DNA from: an uncultured Lachnospiraceae bacterium
GTDB taxonomy: Bacteria; Bacillota; Clostridia; Lachnospirales; Lachnospiraceae
Direction: 5' to 3'
Assembly (NCBI GenBank): GCA_945929965.1
Contig: CAMEOT010000016.1
Coordinates: forward strand, 1 to 64,000
Length of the DNA stretch: 64,000 nucleotides
Shown here piece by piece: positions 7,344-17,271 of the stretch (position 1 is the first letter of the stretch; each line of letters opens with the position of its first letter). A program made the position numbers and the translations under genes. The notes under the pieces were generated by a model that was not told where the DNA came from, did not search any database, and saw only the letters and a program-made list of their open reading frames with translations.

Positions 7344-7832
7344 TCAGATCACCGATTCATCTCTTCCCACAGCACGGATATGAAATTCTCCGGTCTCAGG
7401 ATAGAAGGTTACGGTTCTTCCGTAGTTTTTACCTGTATCTTCCGCAAGAATGGGGATACTGATCTCTTTCAGCTTTTTCTTGACCGCTTCTACGTTGCGT
7501 TCCCCCACCTGCATCATATCGTTACGTCCCTGGAATGTGAACATGGTGGCGCCGCCGGCGATCTTGGCAACCATTCTTGCTTTCCTCGCACCGAGCTTTT
7601 CCATCTGCCTGACCAGTTCGTCGATTCCTGTATCTGCAAATTTTGCGATATTCTGGTTACTGTTGCGGATCGTAGTGCTGTCCGGCAGCATAATATGTGC
7701 CAGACCGCCTATTTTCGTCACCGGATCGCGGATTGCTATTCCCACGCAGGATCCCAGTCCCAAAGTCGTCACTCCGTCAGGACTTACGCAGGTCTTAAGA
7801 TCCGCCATTCCTACTTTAATTATCTCGCTCAT
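7344..7832 (-). CDS. cheD: Chemoreceptor glutamine deamidase CheD
   Basis: Deamidates glutamine residues of methyl-accepting receptors and binds CheC to stimulate its phosphatase activity. The catalytic Cys is in LGLGSCVGIAIRD (Cys29) and the catalytic His in GGLAHIMLP (His46); the later GGA-MF motif (residues about 93-97) is also present. Length 162 is typical. A GGGGAG site precedes the start. It follows cheC by 30 bases, the usual pairing in Firmicutes. Confidence 0.96.
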   Translation of the reverse strand: MSEIIKVGMADLKTCVSPDGVTTLGLGSCVGIAIRDPVTKIGGLAHIMLPDSTTIRNSNQNIAKFADTGIDELVRQMEKLGARKARMVAKIAGGATMFTFQGRNDMMQVGERNVEAVKKKLKEISIPILAEDTGKNYGRTVTFYPETGEFHIRAVGRDESVI

Positions 7833-7862
7833 TCTGCTCCCCTTCTTCTGCTTCTACCTTCC

Positions 7863-8483
7863 TTATTCCACCGATATTCCCAAAGATGACAGGATCTTGG
7901 GATAGGATTCAATATCAGGAACCAGAATGAAATAACCGTCGATTTCTACCTCATCATAGAACTGTGACTGAATGAGTAAAATCTTATCTCCCAATGTTCC
8001 GAATTCAATGGCGGGCACACTTAAGATTGCTCCTGCCATATCCAGAGTCAGAGAGGGAGGAGTTGGGATGATCGTCAGATTCGTCAGCATAGACAGGGAA
8101 TTCAGATAGGCACCTGTAATAATGTTGCCGATCTCCTTCATGGCAGAAAATTCAATCTCCGAAAATCCATCCTGCTGTACCATATCCCCCAGGATCTTAT
8201 GGAGAAGATGTTTTGCACTGTTCTGTTCTACCAAAAACATCATGCTGCCGGTAATGTCACCTTCCACTCCTAAGAAGACTCCGACCATAACCTGCTCTTC
8301 TCCGCCCATCAGGGCTCCTACTTCGTTAAAATCCAAAAGCTTTACCTGCGGTACTTTCATGTCCACCTTGCAGTTAAGCATCTGGGAGAGTGCTGTCATA
8401 GCGTTGCCCGCTCCAATGTTGCCGATTTCCTTTAAAACATCCAGATATGTTTCCGAAACTTTTTCTAAACTCAGGTCTCCCAT
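7863..8483 (-). CDS. cheC: CheY-P phosphatase CheC
   Basis: Dephosphorylates CheY-P and regulates CheD. Two copies of the family active-site pattern are visible: KEIGNIGAGNA near the N-terminus (Glu19, Asn22) and MKEIGNIITGAY in the second half. I place the start at the ATG at 8483, which has an AAAGGAG site 8 bases upstream; the ATG at 8504 would overlap cheW and has its GGAGG only 3 bases away. That gives 206 residues, the normal length. Cytoplasmic, part of the CheC-CheD-CheY adaptation system. Confidence 0.95.
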   Translation of the reverse strand: MGDLSLEKVSETYLDVLKEIGNIGAGNAMTALSQMLNCKVDMKVPQVKLLDFNEVGALMGGEEQVMVGVFLGVEGDITGSMMFLVEQNSAKHLLHKILGDMVQQDGFSEIEFSAMKEIGNIITGAYLNSLSMLTNLTIIPTPPSLTLDMAGAILSVPAIEFGTLGDKILLIQSQFYDEVEIDGYFILVPDIESYPKILSSLGISVE

Positions 8484-8496
8484 GGATCCATCTCCT

Positions 8497-8997
8497 TTAT
8501 GCATTTTCCTCCAGTGTAATGGAATTCAGATCCAGTAAAGAGATCAGCTCCCCATTGTGTTTACCGACACCCGTGATGAAGCTTTTCCTGATTTCGCCGG
8601 TATTCTGAGACATTTTTTCAATCTGACTGGTGCCGAGAGTAACAACCTCCTTCACTTCGTCAACAATAATTCCTACGCTTCCCTGCTGTTCCTGCTTCAA
8701 AATAATGATTCTGGTAGCACGGGTCATTTCATCTGCCTCCAGTCCCATTTTCAGTCGAAGGCTCATAACGGGCAATACTTCTCCGCGGAGATTGATCACG
8801 CCCTTCAGATATGCAGGCACTTTGGGAACTCTGGTGATATGCTGCATTCTTACAATATTATCGATATAGCGGATATCAATGCCGTACTGTTCGTCTCCGA
8901 GACGGATCACAATATACTGGAAAAATTCCTCCTCAACCTTACGCTCGTCTCCGGCTTTTAATGTTTCTCTCATGCTAAGTTCTTCCATAACTGTCAT
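8497..8997 (-). CDS. cheW: Chemotaxis adaptor CheW
   Basis: Couples receptors to CheA in the signalling array. The single CheW domain (about residues 25-160) contains YGIDI, the RVPKVPAYLKGVINLRGEVLP core and GIIVDEV. The N-terminal 24 residues are a short variable extension. Start chosen at 8997 directly behind AAGGAGGGAG; the ATG three codons later (8988) is possible because the ribosome site is close to the first ATG. It ends 13 bases before the cheC start and begins 8 bases after cheA. Confidence 0.95.
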   Translation of the reverse strand: MTVMEELSMRETLKAGDERKVEEEFFQYIVIRLGDEQYGIDIRYIDNIVRMQHITRVPKVPAYLKGVINLRGEVLPVMSLRLKMGLEADEMTRATRIIILKQEQQGSVGIIVDEVKEVVTLGTSQIEKMSQNTGEIRKSFITGVGKHNGELISLLDLNSITLEENA

Positions 8998-9005
8998 CTC
9001 CCTCC

Positions 9006-11105
9006 TTACAGTAATGCATTGGCATCCAGGATCAGTGCTACCTCACCGTCTCCGAGGATCGTTGCGCCACTGATGAATTTGCACTGCTTGATGTATTTTC
9101 CAAGAGACTTGATAACGATCTCCTGCTGTCCGATCAGTTCGTCGATGACAAGACCTGCCATCTTGTCGCCCTTCTTGACGATAACAACGATCAGGTTGTC
9201 CTCCGGGGATCTGGTACTCTCGACATCCAGCACTTCTATCAGACGGATCAGAGGGATTACAGTTCCTCTTAACTCGATGACCTCTTTATTCTCTACCAAC
9301 TTGATGTCCTTCGGGGAGATATCTTCAATCGTCTGGATAGATCCCAGAGAGATTGCATACTTTTCTCCGCCTACGACTACCATCAGAGCCTGTATGATCG
9401 CAAGGGTTAACGGCAGACGGATCGTCCAGGTACTTCCCTCGCCCCACTTGGATTTCACTTCCACTTCACCGCTTAAGGATTCGATCTTGGACTTCACGAC
9501 ATCCAGTCCCACACCTCTTCCGGACACATCGGTTACCTTCTCGGAAGTAGAGAAGCCTGGCAAGAACAGCAGATTGATAATATCCTTCTCCGGCATGTTG
9601 GCTGCCTGCTCTGCGGTTACCAGATTGCGCTCAATTGCTTTATTCTTAACAGCTTCCACGTCAATACCGTTACCATCATCTCTTACTTCGATGACTACGT
9701 TATTGCCATCCTGATATGCATCCAGGAAAATAGATCCCTGCTCGGGCTTTCCACGCTGTGCACGCACTTCTGCGGACTCCAGACCATGATCGGCGGAGTT
9801 ACGGAGCAGATGCATCAGGGGATCTCCGATCTCATCCACCACGGTACGATCCAGTTCAGTCTCTTCACCGGTCATATACAGTTCCATCTTCTTATCCAGC
9901 TTCTTGGACAGATCGCGGATCATTCTGGGGAACTTCACAACAACGCTCTCGATAGGTACCATTCGTACCTTCATCACGGATTCGTGGAGATTCGTGGTAA
10001 CATTCTCCAGATATTCAATCTGCTCATTGAAAGCAGTATTGTTACCCTGGTCGTTGCTGGATGCCGCTACCAGAGAGTTCTTTGCAATGATCAGTTCACT
10101 TACCAGATTCATCAGGGAATCCAGTTTTTCAATATCCACACGTACGGTACGGTTCACTACCGGCTTATTTGCAGGCTTCTTCTCCGGAGCCTTGGCTGCA
10201 GCCGCGGTTTTTTTCTCTTCCCTCTTAGGCTCTGCCTTAACTTCCGCTACGACTTCCTTTTTCTCCTCTACGGGTTCGGCTGTCTCTTCTTCGGAATGAT
10301 AATTCTTCGTCTTCTCCAGCTCCAGAACACCACCGGTTACCTGTGCAATCTCGGATACACTCTCGGCTGCCTTGATGATTTCATCCAGAGAATAATCGGA
10401 TAATACGATCAGAGTGAAATCCTTATCGAATTTCTCATCTTCCACATCCTGTGCGCTGGGCATGGATACGATGATCTCCCCTTTTTCTTCCACTGCCTTG
10501 AATACCAGAAAAGCTCTTGCTGCCTTCAGTATGCAGGTCTCCTGTACCACCACATTGATTCCGTATACATTTTTGCTCTGCTTCATAGCTTCTCTGATCA
10601 CACGGATCTGGCTGTCATCAAAAGCAATGTCATTCCATTTTTCAGTACCTTCTGTGCCGCCTTCCGCTGTGGAAGCTGCAGATGCGGGTGCCTCTTCCTT
10701 TGCTGCGGGTGCTTCGGTCTTGCCGTCGTTTAAGATATCGTTCAGTGCTTTGATGAGGTTCTCGTTGTCATTGGTTCCCTCATCAGAGGTCTCCTGAATA
10801 TTATTCTTGTATTCCTCCAAAGCATCCAGGCACTGGAACAATACATCGATCATCTCCGGCTTTACTTTAATGTTGCCGTTACGTACTTCCGAGAACACAT
10901 TTTCCATATCATGAGTCAGATTCTGCATGCGCTTGTAACCCATAGTTCCCGCCATTCCTTTCAGGGAATGTGCCGCACGGAATATCTCATTGATATTGTC
11001 CATGTTCTCAGGGTCTGACTCCAGTTCCAGAATCTGTGTGTTCAGGTTCTGCAGATGTTCATTTGTTTCGTCCAGAAAAATTTCAAGATATTGGCTTACG
11101 TCCAT
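9006..11105 (-). CDS. cheA: Chemotaxis histidine kinase CheA
   Basis: Autophosphorylates and passes phosphate to CheY and CheB. Domains in order: HPt/P1 with the phospho-accepting His46 in AHSLKGMAG; P2 CheY-binding domain (about 155-255); a Glu/Lys/Ala-rich linker (about 270-310); P3 dimerisation helices (about 315-380); P4 kinase with HLLRNSADHG, VRDDGNGID and GRGVGLDVV; P5 CheW-like domain (about 565-699). I start at the ATG at 11105 (MDVSQYLEIF), which has GGAGG 5 bases upstream; the longest frame adds eight residues from a GTG. Full-length, all ATP-site boxes intact. Confidence 0.97.
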   Translation of the reverse strand: MDVSQYLEIFLDETNEHLQNLNTQILELESDPENMDNINEIFRAAHSLKGMAGTMGYKRMQNLTHDMENVFSEVRNGNIKVKPEMIDVLFQCLDALEEYKNNIQETSDEGTNDNENLIKALNDILNDGKTEAPAAKEEAPASAASTAEGGTEGTEKWNDIAFDDSQIRVIREAMKQSKNVYGINVVVQETCILKAARAFLVFKAVEEKGEIIVSMPSAQDVEDEKFDKDFTLIVLSDYSLDEIIKAAESVSEIAQVTGGVLELEKTKNYHSEEETAEPVEEKKEVVAEVKAEPKREEKKTAAAAKAPEKKPANKPVVNRTVRVDIEKLDSLMNLVSELIIAKNSLVAASSNDQGNNTAFNEQIEYLENVTTNLHESVMKVRMVPIESVVVKFPRMIRDLSKKLDKKMELYMTGEETELDRTVVDEIGDPLMHLLRNSADHGLESAEVRAQRGKPEQGSIFLDAYQDGNNVVIEVRDDGNGIDVEAVKNKAIERNLVTAEQAANMPEKDIINLLFLPGFSTSEKVTDVSGRGVGLDVVKSKIESLSGEVEVKSKWGEGSTWTIRLPLTLAIIQALMVVVGGEKYAISLGSIQTIEDISPKDIKLVENKEVIELRGTVIPLIRLIEVLDVESTRSPEDNLIVVIVKKGDKMAGLVIDELIGQQEIVIKSLGKYIKQCKFISGATILGDGEVALILDANALL

Positions 11106-11156
11106 CTCTTCCTCCATTCTGCCTGCCACGGCATCGCCGAAAGCGGCATATATTGC

Positions 11157-12239
11157 TTACTTGCTTACTCCTACATGAAGTATGATCTCCTGGGCTATCT
11201 GGTCTAAGGGTACTACCTGATCGGCAAGCCCTGCCTGGATTATACTTTTAGGCATTCCAAATACTACACTGGTATCCTGATCCTGAGCGATCACATATGT
11301 CTTCCCGGAAGATTTTAATTTGCTGATTCCTTCCGTTCCGTCTGCTCCCATGCCCGTCATTACGGCACATACTACCGTATCAAAACGGCTGTTTTGCAAT
11401 GATTCATACATATAATTGGCACAGGGTCTGACACCCTCTCTGTAAGGTTCCTCCGACAAATGCAGGGTATGTCGTCCTGCCGGAGAAGTGACGACATTCA
11501 GGTGTTTACCGCCCATAGCGATATAGACCCATCCCTTTTTCAGTTCTTCTCCCTCTGCTGCTTCCTTTACATGAAGCTGACTTAAATTGTCCAGTCTCTC
11601 TGCCAGGGATGCTGTAAATCCCACCGGCATGTGCTGTACGACTAACACCGGTGCATCTAAATTGGCAGGTAGAAGAGGGATCACGGACTGAAGCGATTTT
11701 GGACCTCCCGTGGAGCTTGCGATCGCTACGATCTTGCTGCCGGACACACTGACCGGATGATGATTGATGATCTTCATCATCTCTTTTACAGTGCCCTTCT
11801 CTTCGGAAAGTTTCTCCTCCGCAGCAAATACCGGCAGTTTACTGTTCGCTACCACATTCAGTGTTCTCAGGAACTCTCTTCGGAAATTCTCACCCCGACA
11901 GTCCACTGCACTGTCCGGCTTATGTACAAAATCCAGTGCTCCCAGTTCCAGAGCATCCAGAGTGGTTCTGGCTCCTTCCTTAGTGTCGGTACTCGCCATC
12001 ATCACCCGTGCCGGAATCTTGTATTTCCGCAGTTCCTGTAACAACTGCAATCCGTTCATTCGCGGCATATTTACATCCAGAACTACTGCATCGTAGCTGT
12101 TTCTGCTCAACAGATCAAAGGCTTCCAATCCGTCTTTTGCTCTGTCAACCACCTGGAATCTTATGTCTGAATCTATTATATCACACAGCACTCTTCTCAT
12201 AAGTGCAGAGTCATCTACAAGCAGTATTTTTTTTGACAT
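11157..12239 (-). CDS. cheB: Chemotaxis methylesterase CheB
   Basis: Removes methyl groups from receptors (and can deamidate them) when phosphorylated by CheA. An N-terminal receiver domain carries the acidic pair DD (9-10) and phospho-acceptor Asp55 in VLDVNMP, with Lys107 in VHKP. The C-terminal esterase has the catalytic triad: Ser176 in ASSTGG, His203 in QHMP, Asp300 in GMGADG. Length 360 is normal. The start overlaps the stop of the PilZ gene by one base (TAATG), indicating coupled translation. CheR, its partner, is not in the window. Confidence 0.97.
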   Translation of the reverse strand: MSKKILLVDDSALMRRVLCDIIDSDIRFQVVDRAKDGLEAFDLLSRNSYDAVVLDVNMPRMNGLQLLQELRKYKIPARVMMASTDTKEGARTTLDALELGALDFVHKPDSAVDCRGENFRREFLRTLNVVANSKLPVFAAEEKLSEEKGTVKEMMKIINHHPVSVSGSKIVAIASSTGGPKSLQSVIPLLPANLDAPVLVVQHMPVGFTASLAERLDNLSQLHVKEAAEGEELKKGWVYIAMGGKHLNVVTSPAGRHTLHLSEEPYREGVRPCANYMYESLQNSRFDTVVCAVMTGMGADGTEGISKLKSSGKTYVIAQDQDTSVVFGMPKSIIQAGLADQVVPLDQIAQEIILHVGVSK

Positions 12240-12988
12240 TAATTCATTCTCTCCTTTTTACGGCTCTTACGCTCTTCTTCGAATATAAAACGTATGATCT
12301 CTTCCCGGGTATTCACATCCAGATTGTAGTACTGGACTCTGTGTTCAAAGGTTCCCCTTCTGTTCTCCAGTTCCCGTACTGCCAGCACCTTGCCTACCAC
12401 ATCGTATTTTTTTCGCTCCCCATCCTTTGTAAGCAAATGGTAACTGCACAGGATCAGGCTGCCCGGTTCATATCTCTGCGTTGACATGAACCGTAACCCT
12501 CCGCCGCTGATATCTACGATAACGCTATGCTTTAAAGGAAGTCCCGGCTGTAATTCATAGGGAGAATTCTTCTCCAGTGCCTTGATCTCTTCCTCCTCCA
12601 GATTTCTGGCACACATGTCCAGAGCACAGCTGAAACGGTAATATTCTCTTCGCTGATATTTTCTGAGATTGCTGGTCAGCTCCATTACCAGCACGTAGAC
12701 ATTGTTGCTCTTATAGCGGTCCACTATTCTGGCAAAACACTGATACAGGCTGTTCTCCTCAAAAAATACCATATCATATTCGCTCTCCACCGGCAGAAGG
12801 ATCAGTTTGGTCTGTTCCATTGGCATGGAGATCTCCAGGGTGTCCTCCGAGAGGATCTGCAGTACACGGCTCTGATATGTCTTTGTCGTATTTTCCGCAC
12901 CTTTTTCACCCAGCTCGCGTTCCAGCGCCCGGAGTTCTACTTTGGATCCTTCTTCCACAAATCTGGACAACATATTTTTGTACCTCAC
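12239..12988 (-). CDS. PilZ-domain protein, YcgR-like flagellar brake
   Basis: 249 residues. The N-terminal half (about 1-115) resembles the YcgR_N domain; the C-terminal half is a PilZ domain with both c-di-GMP-binding motifs: RREYYRF (about 116-122) and DISGGGLRF (about 168-176). By family, such proteins bind c-di-GMP and slow the motor through the stator or switch; the B. subtilis counterpart is YpfA/MotI. Finding it fused into the che part of the operon, between flhG and cheB, puts the second-messenger brake under the same control as the motor. No ligand evidence beyond the motifs. Confidence 0.9.
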   Translation of the reverse strand: MRYKNMLSRFVEEGSKVELRALERELGEKGAENTTKTYQSRVLQILSEDTLEISMPMEQTKLILLPVESEYDMVFFEENSLYQCFARIVDRYKSNNVYVLVMELTSNLRKYQRREYYRFSCALDMCARNLEEEEIKALEKNSPYELQPGLPLKHSVIVDISGGGLRFMSTQRYEPGSLILCSYHLLTKDGERKKYDVVGKVLAVRELENRRGTFEHRVQYYNLDVNTREEIIRFIFEEERKSRKKERMN

Positions 12989-13879
12989 TTATCTGGATTG
13001 TTTCGCAGCTCTATTTCTGGTTCCTATAATGTGTGAGAAAAAAGCTGCCATTCCGCGTCTGGGCTGTTCCTCCTGTGTCTTGTCGCACAGTCTTCGCGCG
13101 ATCCGCTCATATGCCTGACTGGATTTTGCCCCGGGATTCTGTATGGATACCGGTACCTGCTGCATCACCGCCTGCACGACCTGCGGATCCTGCGGCACAC
13201 ATCCCAGGTATTCCATAGGAGTCTTCAGGTATCTGGTGACTACCGCATTCAGTTTATCGAACAATATCTGTCCTTCCTTCACATTATCCACCCGGTTGGC
13301 TACCATTTTGACCTTGGTGTAATCTTCCTCGAACCTCGGATGTCTGTACAGAGCCTTCAGTAACGAATAAGAGTCTGTGATAGAAGTCGGTTCCGGTGTG
13401 GTCACCAGAAGTACTTCCCCACTGGCCACTAAAAATTCCAGCACACTGTCCGAGATTCCCGCACCGGTATCCACGATGATCACATCTGTCACAGCATCCA
13501 GCTCCGCCAGATTCTGTATGATGCAGGTCAGGGCATCCCGCCCCAGGTTCGACATGCCGGCGATTCCCGAGCCACCGGAGATAAAGCCCACCTCCATAGG
13601 CCCCCAGGTAATAATATCACTGATGTTCTTGCCCTCATAGACCAGATCACACAGATTGTGCTTCGGTACCGCTCCGAACATGATCTCAATGTTCGCCAGT
13701 CCAAAATCCGCATCCAGAATGATCACACGCTTCCCCATTTTACGGAATTGAATTGCCAGATTGATGGACATATTGGATTTCCCTACACCACCCTTGCCGG
13801 AGGTGACGGTAATGACTCTTGCAGTAGGTCGTATCTGCTTATTTGCTTTAATGATCCTTAACTGTTCCGCCTGATCCAT
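12989..13879 (-). CDS. flhG: Flagellar number regulator FlhG (MinD-like ATPase)
   Basis: ParA/MinD-family ATPase that works with FlhF to set flagellar number and position and delivers FliM/FliY complexes to the base. The deviant Walker A motif is TSGKGGVGKSNMS (about residues 26-38), followed by ILDADFGLANIEIM and DTGAGIS. The N-terminal region before Walker A contains the short segment (QAEQLR) that in this family activates the FlhF GTPase. Length 296 is typical (B. subtilis YlxH). It lies 24 bases downstream of flhF. Confidence 0.95.
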   Translation of the reverse strand: MDQAEQLRIIKANKQIRPTARVITVTSGKGGVGKSNMSINLAIQFRKMGKRVIILDADFGLANIEIMFGAVPKHNLCDLVYEGKNISDIITWGPMEVGFISGGSGIAGMSNLGRDALTCIIQNLAELDAVTDVIIVDTGAGISDSVLEFLVASGEVLLVTTPEPTSITDSYSLLKALYRHPRFEEDYTKVKMVANRVDNVKEGQILFDKLNAVVTRYLKTPMEYLGCVPQDPQVVQAVMQQVPVSIQNPGAKSSQAYERIARRLCDKTQEEQPRRGMAAFFSHIIGTRNRAAKQSR

Positions 13880-13903
13880 TTTCCCGCGCCTTTCTGTAAA
13901 AGC

Positions 13904-15142
13904 TTATTTCTTTCCGCCAAGAATCTGCTTCACTGTCTTCTGTGGATTGAATGCTTCCATGTCATCCGGGACATTCTGTCCGCAGGTCACATAAGCGATC
14001 GGCGCATCGGTATAAAGCTTCATATTCAGCAGATTCCCCACTGCCTCTGTTTCATCCAACTTGGTAAAAATCAGCTCAAAGTCTGCGATCTTACCGTAAC
14101 AATCCGCGATCTTCTGGAGATCCCTGTATTTGGTAGTTGCACTTAAAACCAAAAATACCTGATAACTTCCCGGTCTCTTCAGTGCTGCCACCATTTCCTT
14201 CATTTTCTCCAGTTGATCCGTATTCTGATGTGATCTCCCCGCTGTATCTATAAAAATATAATCACAGTCCCAATAATCATCCACCGCTGCCTGCAGCTCC
14301 TCCGGGGTATAGATGACCCGAAACGGAGTCTCTAAAATATTTGCATAGGTTCTGAGCTGTTCCGTTGCTGCAATACGGTAAGTATCTGCCGTCAAAAGTG
14401 CCACTTTCTTTTTCTCTTCCACACAATATCTGCCGGCAAGTTTCGCTATGGTAGTCGTCTTGCCCACTCCCGTAGGTCCGATGAACAGTACGATTCTGGG
14501 ACCCTCTTCTGAAGGAGTGATTCCTTCGGATTTTCCGAATTTGAGTACCATCTTCTGATAGATATTCGCCAACAGATAATCAAATGGCAGATCTGCTTTC
14601 TTTGTCTTCGAAGCATCTTCCAAAATGCTGTTGACATATTTTTCATCCATTTCATTGTCCAGCATCTTATTATACAGAAGTCGGATGAATTTATCCTGTT
14701 CGGGATTTTCCTCTTCTTTTTTCTCCGCAGCAGCCATATCGGAGGTCTTTTCCTCTTTTCCTTCGTCATCCGGCACATCCTGCGCCTTTGCGGATTCATC
14801 CTTTTCGGGTTGTCTGTTATTTAACTGGCTCTCCAGCAGCGTCTGTAAGCTGTCCAGCTTTTTTTCGATGTTCTCTGTGCTGTTTTTTGCTGACAGGTTC
14901 TGTTGCTCCTTCCGGATCTCTTTATCCGCTGCTGTCCGGAGTATGCTGCCATACTGCGGTCTCGTCGGTGCTTCTTCCTCCAGCGCCGCGGTAACCTCTA
15001 TCTGCTTCGGTGACAGAAAAGCAAACAGCCCTTTCTTTTTCACCTCACGCACATTCATGATTACAAGGTTACTTCCAAGTTCCTTTTTCGCAGCCTCTGT
15101 GGCTTCCGCTTCTGTCTTCCCCGTAAATTTTTTGATTATCAT
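13904..15142 (-). CDS. flhF: Flagellar placement GTPase FlhF
   Basis: SRP-family GTPase that marks the site of new flagella. An N-terminal basic B-domain (about 1-60: KKFTGKTEAEATEAAKKELG) is followed by a long, acidic, probably disordered linker (about 70-150), an N domain (about 150-210) and the NG GTPase with G1 GPTGVGKTTT (222-231), DTAGRSHQN and a TKLDE motif. Length 412. The linker is unusually Glu/Lys-rich but in frame. Followed by flhG, the standard pair. Confidence 0.96.
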   Translation of the reverse strand: MIIKKFTGKTEAEATEAAKKELGSNLVIMNVREVKKKGLFAFLSPKQIEVTAALEEEAPTRPQYGSILRTAADKEIRKEQQNLSAKNSTENIEKKLDSLQTLLESQLNNRQPEKDESAKAQDVPDDEGKEEKTSDMAAAEKKEEENPEQDKFIRLLYNKMLDNEMDEKYVNSILEDASKTKKADLPFDYLLANIYQKMVLKFGKSEGITPSEEGPRIVLFIGPTGVGKTTTIAKLAGRYCVEEKKKVALLTADTYRIAATEQLRTYANILETPFRVIYTPEELQAAVDDYWDCDYIFIDTAGRSHQNTDQLEKMKEMVAALKRPGSYQVFLVLSATTKYRDLQKIADCYGKIADFELIFTKLDETEAVGNLLNMKLYTDAPIAYVTCGQNVPDDMEAFNPQKTVKQILGGKK

Positions 15143-15181
15143 ACTCTTCCTCGCTCCTGCGGCGGTTCACTGTGCCTGTTT

Positions 15182-17221
15182 TCAGGCTGTGACCATTCCC
15201 ACAGACTGTAATTCCACATTGGACTCCACTTCATTGTAGGATACTACGACCAGATCCGGATAGTAATCTTCCGTCAGTCGTTTAAAATACATTCTTACAA
15301 TGGGAGATGTCATAATAATGGGAGTCTTTCCCATGTTCTCCAGCTTTTTGATTTCCTCGCCCACCGCATTCAGAATGGCCTTGCTTCTGGCAGGATCCAG
15401 ATTTAAGAAAGCTCCCGTCTCGGTCTGTTTCACGCTACCCATCACTTCCTGCTCGATCTTCGGATCCAGTGTCAGTACGCTGGTAGTCTCATGGGAAGGA
15501 AAATATTTCGTGGAAATAGCTCTCTTCAGACTCTGTCTGACATACTCTGTAAGAATGTCCGTATCTCTCGTCGTCGGTGCATAATCCGCCAATGTCTCCA
15601 AAATCGTCAGCAGATCTCGTATGGAGATACCCTCTTTTAACAGATTCTGCAGTACTTTCTGAATCTCACCGAGCCCAAGCAGCTTCGGTACCAGTTCGTC
15701 CACCAGGGAAGGATTGTTCTCCTTGACATTGTTGATCAGGTTCTGAACATCTTGTCTGGTAAGCAATTCCGCAATGTGCTGGCGGATGATCTCCGTCAGA
15801 TGCGTAGCAATAATGGAAGGCGGATCCACTACGGTGTACCCCAGGCTCTCCGCACGTTCTCTCTGTCCCTCTGTAATCCAAATCGCCGGCAGATGAAAGG
15901 AGGGCTCAAAAGTAGGAATACCCGTGATCTCCTCTTCCACATATCCGGGGTTCATCGCCATATAATGGTCAAACAGAATCTCGCCTTCGCTGACCTGAAT
16001 TCCCTTAATCTTGATAATATACTGGTTCGGATTCAGCTGAATATTATCACGCAGTCGGATAATCGGCACCACAGTCCCCAGTTCCAGGGCAATCTGTCTT
16101 CGTATCATAACAACACGGTCTAACAGGTCGCCACCCTGATTTACGTCCGCTAACGGAATGATACCGTAGCCAAATTCCAGCTCGATAGGATCCACCTGTA
16201 ACAGGCTGTTGACATTCTCCGGCTGCCGGATTTCCTCCGCCGCAGCCTCTTCGCTGTCTACCTCCTGCTCGATCTTGGCTGTCTCGATGGTTCCCTCGAT
16301 ATTTCTCGCCACAATGATAAATACCAGTCCCAGTCCCACGAACAGGATCGTATTTAACTGTGTCACAAATCCCAGAATCGTCAGCATGGCACCTACCAGA
16401 TACAGTGCCTTCGGCACACCAAACAGCTGACTGACCAGTGTGGTTCCGAAATCTGCGTCCTTACTTCCTTTGGTCACCAGGATACCGGTGGACAAAGAGA
16501 TCAGCAGTGAGGGGATCTGGCTCACCAGACCGTCACCGATGGTGAGAATCGCATATTTATTCAGAGCAGAAGTGATATCCATGCCCTGTCTCGTCACTCC
16601 CATGACGATACCGCCCACGATATTGATAGTTGTAATCAGAAGCCCCGCTACCGCATCTCCTTTTACGTATTTCACGGCACCATCCATGGAACCGAAAAAG
16701 CTTGCTTCCTCCTGAATCTTCTCTCTGCGTCTCTTCGCTTCCGCATCCGTAATAGCTCCGGTATTCAGATCGGCATCGATTGCCATCTGTTTACCGGGCA
16801 TGGCATCCAGGGTAAATCTCGCCGTTACCTCAGATACACGTTCAGAACCTTTATTGATGACCATGAACTGGATCAGGATCAGAATAATGAAGATAATAAC
16901 ACCGATGACCAGGTCACCGCCGCCTACGAACTCACCGAAAGTCTCCACGACATTACCCGCATTACCGTCTCGTAAGATCAGACGGGTAGAGGATGTGTTC
17001 AGCGCAATACGGAAGATCGTGGTGAACAGAAGCATTGTCGGGAAAAAAGACATATCCAGTACTTCCTTGCTGAACATTGTGGCAAATAATACAGTCAGCG
17101 CAATGGAAATATTGATAGCCAGCAGAATATCCAGAAGCCAGGAAGGAATCGGCACAATAAACATAATGATAGCCGCCATGATATAGATTGCTACACCCAC
17201 ATCCGCTTTTTTCATTTTCAT
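15182..17221 (-). CDS. flhA: Flagellar export gate protein FlhA
   Basis: Largest gate component of the flagellar type III secretion system. The N-terminal 320 residues hold eight predicted membrane helices and the conserved FHIPEP-family cytoplasmic loop (RFTLDAMPGKQMAIDADL, about 150-167); the C-terminal cytoplasmic domain (about 345-679) docks substrate-chaperone complexes. Length 679 matches the family. It lies 50 bases after flhB and 39 bases before flhF. Confidence 0.97.
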   Translation of the reverse strand: MKMKKADVGVAIYIMAAIIMFIVPIPSWLLDILLAINISIALTVLFATMFSKEVLDMSFFPTMLLFTTIFRIALNTSSTRLILRDGNAGNVVETFGEFVGGGDLVIGVIIFIILILIQFMVINKGSERVSEVTARFTLDAMPGKQMAIDADLNTGAITDAEAKRRREKIQEEASFFGSMDGAVKYVKGDAVAGLLITTINIVGGIVMGVTRQGMDITSALNKYAILTIGDGLVSQIPSLLISLSTGILVTKGSKDADFGTTLVSQLFGVPKALYLVGAMLTILGFVTQLNTILFVGLGLVFIIVARNIEGTIETAKIEQEVDSEEAAAEEIRQPENVNSLLQVDPIELEFGYGIIPLADVNQGGDLLDRVVMIRRQIALELGTVVPIIRLRDNIQLNPNQYIIKIKGIQVSEGEILFDHYMAMNPGYVEEEITGIPTFEPSFHLPAIWITEGQRERAESLGYTVVDPPSIIATHLTEIIRQHIAELLTRQDVQNLINNVKENNPSLVDELVPKLLGLGEIQKVLQNLLKEGISIRDLLTILETLADYAPTTRDTDILTEYVRQSLKRAISTKYFPSHETTSVLTLDPKIEQEVMGSVKQTETGAFLNLDPARSKAILNAVGEEIKKLENMGKTPIIMTSPIVRMYFKRLTEDYYPDLVVVSYNEVESNVELQSVGMVTA

Positions 17222-17271
17222 CTGTGCCTTACCTCCTTTCTGCCTGTGTGTTTTCTAATTTTAACATTTTT

